From: Spirometra erinaceieuropaei
Lineage: Eukaryota; Platyhelminthes; Cestoda; Diphyllobothriidea; Diphyllobothriidae
Direction of reading: 5' to 3'
NCBI GenBank assembly: GCA_902702965.1
Contig: CACRXP010000002.1
Coordinates: 1,683,688-1,747,687, forward strand
Length of the DNA stretch: 64,000 nucleotides
Under the pieces are notes generated by a model. It was given only the letters and a program-made list of their open reading frames with translations, made no database searches and had not been told where the DNA came from. Positions 59,241 to 64,000 of this stretch are shown here, piece after piece. Position numbers and translations under genes: made by a program. The stretch's first letter is position 1. Each line of letters starts with the position of its first letter.

Positions 59241-59955
59241 CAGTCAGCCACCAGTCTCATAAAATCTTAATCGGAATTCTTTAGTGTGTTTTCAATTAGA
59301 AAGAATTACTTAGTTAGGATTTTAATATTGATTATCGTGCAGCACAATGTCAAGTTACCTCAGTCGGGCAAAATGCCGGCTTTAAAATACCCCTTTTCGA
59401 CAGCCTGTAAAAACTTCATTAGATAAAAATGACCACTTGAATGCTGGAACTTTTTATTGATTTCCTATGTTCTTTCAATTCAAATATACTTTATAGAAAA
59501 ATGCAGAAAAAATATTTCTTCTTGTACGGACGTGGTGACAAATAATGTGATCGGGAAATTTTTGAACAACGTCTAACGTTTTCTTAAGCAGCGTCATATT
59601 TATTCATTCATCGATGTCACTTAGGAATTATACAACATAATCCACATGCACTACAACATTTTCCGAGTCTTATGTAACAACTTCCTAACGACATGAATGA
59701 ATGCGCGATTGTCTTTGTATGAGACGTACACAAAGAAAGATATGTTTTGCCTCCAAGTGATAATGTTTTCTATAAACAAATTTTTGAATTCATAATGGCG
59801 TTGAAAATTAATGACAAAAATCATACTACATAAATAATGATCGTTTACAACCTGTGGTGTTTGCAAACGGCTGGATTGAAGTTCATCCAAAAGCCGACAT
59901 CCTGACGTGCATTTTGTTTTACAAGATTCTGTATAAAACTGCCCAAAAATAGGAC
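59241..59955. mobile_element. Foldback element F9, truncated and diverged
   Basis: It starts CAGTCAGCCACCAGTCTCAT after TA and follows the family through the left arm (aattagaaagaattacttag, then ttaatattgattatcgtgca). A diverged right arm reaches to about aagccgacatcctgacg near 59890. The right terminus is missing. A minus-strand frame over it is not called. Confidence 0.6.
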
Positions 59956-59959
59956 GCAC

Positions 59960-61950
59960 ACATTCCTTGGCTCTCTTTTCAAAAATAACGCCATTAACCG
60001 CATCATAATTTTCTTGATTTATGTGTATTGGGAAGTTGACATGTCATAGGGCGTAGACCGGTCGTGAGGACTTTTTTCCGCTTTAACCAGAGCCATCATC
60101 CTACAATACAAGCAGGAGGAAGATCACTTGAATACTAGGTGTCTGTTGTTTTCAACCGAATCGCACTTATTTAATAAGATTTCTTCAAGTAGCTTTTGCC
60201 AGAGAGTATGCATTTACGCAACGTGCTTGTTTAAGGAATGAGATGATGGGCATCTTAATGTCGGGTTTTAAGTTTCATCGATTTAGCCACCATCTGATGT
60301 AAATACCCTTTGATTCCATCTAAGTTGGGAATTCACAAAGGATTATGTAAAAAAAACAGACGGCTGGAAAATTGCGAGCTGTAAATTTTCGTGTGTAAGA
60401 AATTCAACTTCTCGTGAAGTGAATCTCAGTTTCTGCTCATTTACCACGGTCTACCAATGCATATTCATTGTCGTCAACATTTTGGGTGAAATTTCACTTG
60501 GTCGACCCGTATGTCGACTCGATTCTTGTTGTACGAGATAGGCTCCGAAGGCATTTACTGCAGACGAAAAGTTTCATTATTCTCCGCATGATCTACTAAC
60601 TGTCCGTAAAGTTACTCATCCAATAGCTATAAAACGAATGAATCTTTAATTAGGGTCCTTTACATCCGATCCACCACCCGGTTTATTGCTCTTTATTTGA
60701 ACACATGAAACGACACAAGGTGGAGGCCGGACTTCAAAGACTGCGCCTGCAATTTCGGTATAATGCGTGCAAGCAAAAGCTCGCTATAAAATAAGAAATT
60801 CAGAGGTTCGTTAGAAGACGATAGCAGCATAGTACGATCAAATTGTGTCTTTAGGCCGACAATGTAAGTACAAATTAATTCACATGAAAAGAACCCTCAT
60901 CGTATCGGCCACCTATTTTTGGGTGAGTAAACTACTGCTATGCATTGCAAAGTCTGCTGAGAGAAAGCCAAATTGGTTAGTTATATAATTAGTTTTGCAC
61001 TTTTTAGATTGATGACTCCATAGGATAAGGCTTTTTTCAAAATGACCTAGTTGGATTTTAGGTAGCTTACCATTTTATGGCGGCGGTGGAATCAGGGCAG
61101 GCGTAGCCGAGGACAAGGGACTATGAAGGCTGCTAACGTTTCAACTGCACAGATGACCACCGACAAATCGACAGAAAAAAAGAAGCGGGTAGACGAATTA
61201 AGCCGGTTGGAAGTAAAAAAGTGTACCATAAAACTCCGGATATCCTGCAGGCTGGAGATAAAAGGCTGGCCGCGCCTATGAGCTGAAAGTAGACGGTGTA
61301 TTTGGTCTGAATCCATACGCGCGTCTACAGACCTCTGTCGGTATTGCCCAGTTGAAGCATCAGAGGCCATGCAAATAGGGACATCGGTGCGTTTTCATGT
61401 CACCGGGATAGTATGTCGCTACGGTAGATACTTTACATTCGCACAATTGTTTCCCAACGTGTACATAACAAAAATTAACAAGGGTCTGCACATGGGCAAG
61501 GAAAATTCATTTTGGCCATCAACTGAAGCCGAGTCTCCACACTGTAAAACACGCTCAAGCCTAATCGACAAATCTTCAGTGATCCCGACGGTGCTGTTCT
61601 CATCTGGATCATTGGCTCACGACACATGACGTCGGGCTCAGTTACTCCCTGAGGCACATTCCAGAGAGTTTCGGTTTGAGTTTGGAGGATTGCAGGCTGA
61701 CGTCAACAAAAAAAACTGAACATTTTCGCTTTAATCCTTTTATTTGGAAAATCTTCAACATTATATTCACTGAATACAGGGGTGTGATTATTACTGAGCT
61801 GGAAATCTACGAGCTTGGTGTAAAGGACTACCCACTCGTCCGGGCAAAACAACAGAAATAAAATGTTCAAGTCTTTTAAAATATCATTTGTACGTTTACG
61901 CGCCGGAAGGTGGTCATGCTCCGTAAGATCGTATGCGGATTCGTGATACA
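59960..61950. other. Unannotated region
   Basis: Frames at 61092-61370 (-) and 61369-61629 (+) have no motif I recognise. No repeat is identified until the (TA)n tract at 61950-61966. Confidence 0.25.
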
Positions 61951-61967
61951 GATATATATATATATAT

Positions 61968-62296
61968 GCATGTCAAGTGGGCGTTTGACCCTCACTGTTG
62001 TGGTTAGGATCTCACTCGATCCCATTCTGTCCGCCCGCCAGCTTGCTACTGGCGACAACGAACGCTGCGTCAGAGGACACATACCACATATAATACATGA
62101 GGAGCTCGCTAAGAGTGCAACAGACCAGACGCAGACAGCTGTTTCACGGTCGTTACCGATCATCAGTACGTCATAGGCCTTATGAAGTGAGGTATATAAG
62201 CATGTCAAGTGGGCGTTTGACCCTCACTGTTGTGGTTAGGATCTCACTCGATCCCATTCTGTCCGCCCGCCAGCTTGCTACTGGGGACAACGAACG
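61968..62296 (-). repeat. Hammerhead-bearing 232-bp tandem unit, 1.4 copies
   Basis: The unit starting gcatgtcaagtgggcgtttg at 61968 restarts at 62200, a period of 232 bp, and runs to the point ...gacaacgaacg at 62296. It is preceded by a (TA)n tract. The ribozyme-sense strand is minus, with one hammerhead at 62172-62128. Short head-to-tail units with one hammerhead each resemble the architecture of the Schistosoma Sm-alpha repeats and of retrozymes; sequence kinship to those is not claimed. Confidence 0.8.
62128..62172 (-). ncRNA. Hammerhead ribozyme (minus strand)
   Basis: It is the exact complement of the ribozyme at 62482-62526, with the same core: CTGATGA at 62166-62160, GAAA at 62145-62142, GUC at 62136-62134. 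Cleavage is predicted between 62134 and 62133. Stem I pairs 62172-62167 with 62133-62128. Confidence 0.75.
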
Positions 62297-62298
62297 TT

Positions 62299-62560
62299 CT
62301 GTTGCACTCTTAGCGAGCTGCTCATGTATTATATGTGGTATGTGTCCTCTGACGCAGCGTTCGTTGTCGCCAGTAGCAAGCTGGCGGGCGGACAGAATGG
62401 GATAGATTGAGATCCTAACTACAACAGTGAGGGTCAAACGCCCACTTGACATGCTTATATACCTCACTTCATAAGGCCTATGACGTACTGATGATCGGTA
62501 ACGACCGTGAAACAGCTGTCTGCGTCTGGTCTGTTGCACTCTTAGTGAGCTGCTCATGTA
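62299..62560 (+). repeat. Inverted hammerhead-bearing unit, 1.13 copies
   Basis: This is the reverse complement of the preceding array, with the same period: ctgttgcactcttagcgagc at 62299 recurs as ctgttgcactcttagtgagc at 62531, 232 bp apart. The junction with the forward array at 62297-62298 is abrupt and joins different phases of the unit. An (AT)n tract follows from 62561. Confidence 0.8.
62482..62526 (+). ncRNA. Hammerhead ribozyme (plus strand)
   Basis: Self-cleaving RNA motif. Stem I is GACGUA (62482-62487) with UGCGUC (62521-62526), six pairs including one U-G. The core CUGAUGA is at 62488-62494. Stem II is CGGU/ACCG (62496-62499 with 62504-62507) with loop AACG and a U-U mismatch next to the core. 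GAAA is at 62509-62512. Stem III is ACAG/CUGU (62512-62519), in practice two pairs and a 4-nt loop. The cleavage triplet GUC is at 62518-62520. All strictly conserved hammerhead core bases are present; the U-U at 10.1/11.1 may slow it. Confidence 0.78.
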
Positions 62561-62599
62561 ATATATATATATATATATATATAATCGCTCCCAGCACCC

Positions 62600-62870
62600 G
62601 TCCACGTACTTTAGAAAAGGAATTTATGAAACGAATTCCTTCATTTGATCTAGGTTTTAGCAAGACTCATTTCTGAGGGAGTCTTAAAGAGATTTGAGCA
62701 ACTGGCCTTCAACCCACACTGCCAGCCCCTTCCCCCAAATTTTGGATGACGTGGGTTGACAATGCATTTCTCGTAGTCAAATGGGGTGACTTGGAGGTTC
62801 TTAAGGCATCGCATGACTCATTCCGCCCGGATGTCCATTTCATCATGGAAAAAGAAGTCGACAGCCATTT
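62600..62870. other. Unannotated spacer
   Basis: No recognised content between the (AT)n tract and the minus-strand reading frame downstream. Confidence 0.25.
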
Positions 62871-62877
62871 GCCCTCC

Positions 62878-63345
62878 TTAATTCACAGCTTCCAAGGTTA
62901 GCAGACGGTCCGCTGGAATACAGTGGATATCAGGCTCAATCCCTAACTCAGAATCAGAAATCCAGTTAATCGTAAACGCAGTTGTATCCGAACCCTTTTC
63001 AAATGGATTCAAATACAGTGCAGCGACGTCGATGGGAAAAGGAGGACGTGAGATTTCTGCGCTCTTTCCTAAAGGCTGATAGATTCCCGAATCCTTAATA
63101 TTTAAACGTCTGAAGAGGCATACCCGTGGGCGGTCGAACGGTGAGAAGCCGAAATTTTGACCTGTAACTTCCCATTTGAAGGTTTCATAGGCGACGGCAA
63201 GCGTCTGCAGACCTTTCGGGAATCCTTTGACGCATAAACCAGAATCCACCCTCAGACAACAAATAACGACGCCCAAACAACCTCTAACGGCAACGTAATA
63301 ATCCATATTGACCCAACAGTGCGCGCGTTTCGAATTTGGTTTCAA
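62878..63345 (-). CDS. Unidentified 155-codon open frame
   Basis: This is one of the longer uninterrupted frames outside mobile elements (468 bp), opening at TTG, with the first ATG about 39 bases in. The deduced protein is compositionally ordinary, with segments such as YETFKWEVTGQNFGFSPF and FPIDVAALYLNPFEKGSDTT. I recognise no domain. It could be an exon, a transposon-derived frame or chance. No splice sites are assigned. An adjacent minus-strand frame at 63342-63575 (VEVHVLQRWCRKLMTMR) lies just upstream and could belong to the same former coding region after a frameshift. Confidence 0.3.
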   Translation of the reverse strand: MKPNSKRAHCWVNMDYYVAVRGCLGVVICCLRVDSGLCVKGFPKGLQTLAVAYETFKWEVTGQNFGFSPFDRPRVCLFRRLNIKDSGIYQPLGKSAEISRPPFPIDVAALYLNPFEKGSDTTAFTINWISDSELGIEPDIHCIPADRLLTLEAVN

Positions 63346-63599
63346 ATTTTCGTCCCCCGAGGGGTTAATATTCTTCGAGATTTCCGCACTCTGGATGCTC
63401 CTGCAGTCAAACGGATTTTAGAAAATTGATTCACAGACAGCAATATTCGCATCGTCATCAATTTACGACACCACCTTTGCAGAACGTGGACTTCGACACT
63501 ACCAGTTCTGCATAGGAGCCTAAAAAGGCCAATCTTCCAGCAAACGAAACGCTCAGAACAAAGGCTGAGTCTCACTTCGAAATTACACTTTAGCTGTAC

Positions 63600-63740
63600 C
63601 TTTGCTTCAAAGCATTAGCTTAAATTTCTGTTAACTGTAGTGCCGTTAAATTCGACTAGGTTTCTGTTGTCTGAAGTCTCGAAGCATTCGCTTAGATTTC
63701 CGTTGCCTAAAGCTTCCCTGACATCTGAAAGCCTTAGGCC
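63600..63740. repeat. Short degenerate tandem repeat
   Basis: The unit ttcaaagcattagcttaaat, ttctgttaactgtagt near 63607 recurs as tctcgaagcattcgcttaga, tttccgttgcctaaag near 63678, with part of another unit between (aggtttctgttgtctgaagt). The period is about 70 bp and two to three units are present. Confidence 0.5.
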
Positions 63741-63866
63741 TTCTTTTGATTGTGTCTGTCTTCTGCTGCCAACCTTTCGGCCGTTGTTGTATCCTTGACT
63801 TTGGCGCATTGAAACATGGGAAATGTAGAAGTGTACGATCCATCAGTCCCGCGGGATGAAAAAAAG

Positions 63867-63946
63867 GCTTGGGGAGCGGGAGTTGAACCTCCGACCATCG
63901 CCTCACGAGGCGAACGCCTAGACCCCTCGGCCATCGGCACCGAGGG
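63867..63946 (-). repeat. tRNA-like sequence (pseudo-tRNA or SINE head)
   Basis: The minus strand reads GGTGCCGATGGCCGAGGGGTC, with a Leu/Ser-style box A (TGGCCGAGGGGTCTAG), then the hairpin TCGCC/GGCGA around TCGTGA, then GGAGGTTCAACTCCC with a T arm and box B GGTTCAACTCC. The acceptor ends (GGTGCCG with CGCTCCC) pair poorly and the anticodon loop has six bases, so a functional tRNA is unlikely. Confidence 0.5.
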
Positions 63947-64000
63947 GATGACCTCAGAGAATATTAATTGCATTAGCCCCACGGTTGGGGAATGTGTCGA

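Noticed and set aside
62180..62605. 141-codon minus-strand frame and the overlapping plus-strand frames
   Set aside because: They exist only because the 232-bp ribozyme-bearing units happen to lack stops; the same peptide appears in opposite orientations.
1..64000. CRISPR arrays, rRNA genes, bacterial operons
   Set aside because: No regularly spaced short repeats with unique spacers, no rRNA core sequences and no operon-like gene spacing were seen.

Overview
This window looks like animal nuclear DNA, most likely from a flatworm, and I would guess a diphyllobothriidean tapeworm. The evidence is one intron-split transporter gene with GT-AG junctions, several Penelope-like retroelement (PLE) fragments with GIY-YIG endonuclease domains, hammerhead ribozyme motifs tied to PLE ends and short repeats, tRNA-derived SINEs, and a degenerate TTAGGG-like tract. 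Nothing bacterial is present: no operons, Shine-Dalgarno patterns or CRISPR arrays. The flatworm assignment is inference from repeat types, not from a diagnostic gene.

The only host gene I can support is an SLC17-type major facilitator transporter on the + strand. Its four coding exons lie at 33679-34831, 35704-35868, 46598-46705 and 50465-50715. Every junction is phase 1 with clean GT-AG borders, and the exons join into a 558-codon frame with twelve plausible membrane segments. Introns 2 and 3 are 10.7 and 3.8 kb; intron 2 is loaded with repeats.

The rest is mobile DNA and its debris. (a) 1-20 kb: PLE copies of at least two lineages at 1084-2256 (+), 3480-3970 (+), 9753-10283 (-), 14290-14990 (-), 15795-15990 (+), 16985-18311 (+) and an inverted pair around 18541, followed by a LINE 3' end at 19734-20330 (-). 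(b) Nine copies, whole or partial, of a ~990-bp foldback element with ~480-bp inverted arms, ends starting CAGTG and a TA on both sides, as in Tc1/mariner-type insertions. (c) A decayed Hsmar1-like mariner transposase at 22860-23660. (d) At least nine pieces of a tRNA-derived SINE (S1), a second tRNA-like repeat at 12.4-12.8 kb, and a GC-rich unclassified repeat (X). (e) 61968-62560: 232-bp units arranged head-to-tail and then inverted, each half carrying a foldable hammerhead ribozyme.

The most notable item is the hammerhead set. The 62-kb units contain a complete core (CUGAUGA, GAAA, GUC cleavage triplet) with all three helices. A separate PLE-type hammerhead with a 2-bp stem III lies at 56303-56343 on the - strand, and a weaker one lies at the 3' end of the PLE at 9.7 kb. 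In the latter two an AATAAA follows the ribozyme at nearly the same distance. Large stretches (26.3-30.4, 52.7-56.2, 57.5-59.2 and 60-61.9 kb) show nothing I can identify.
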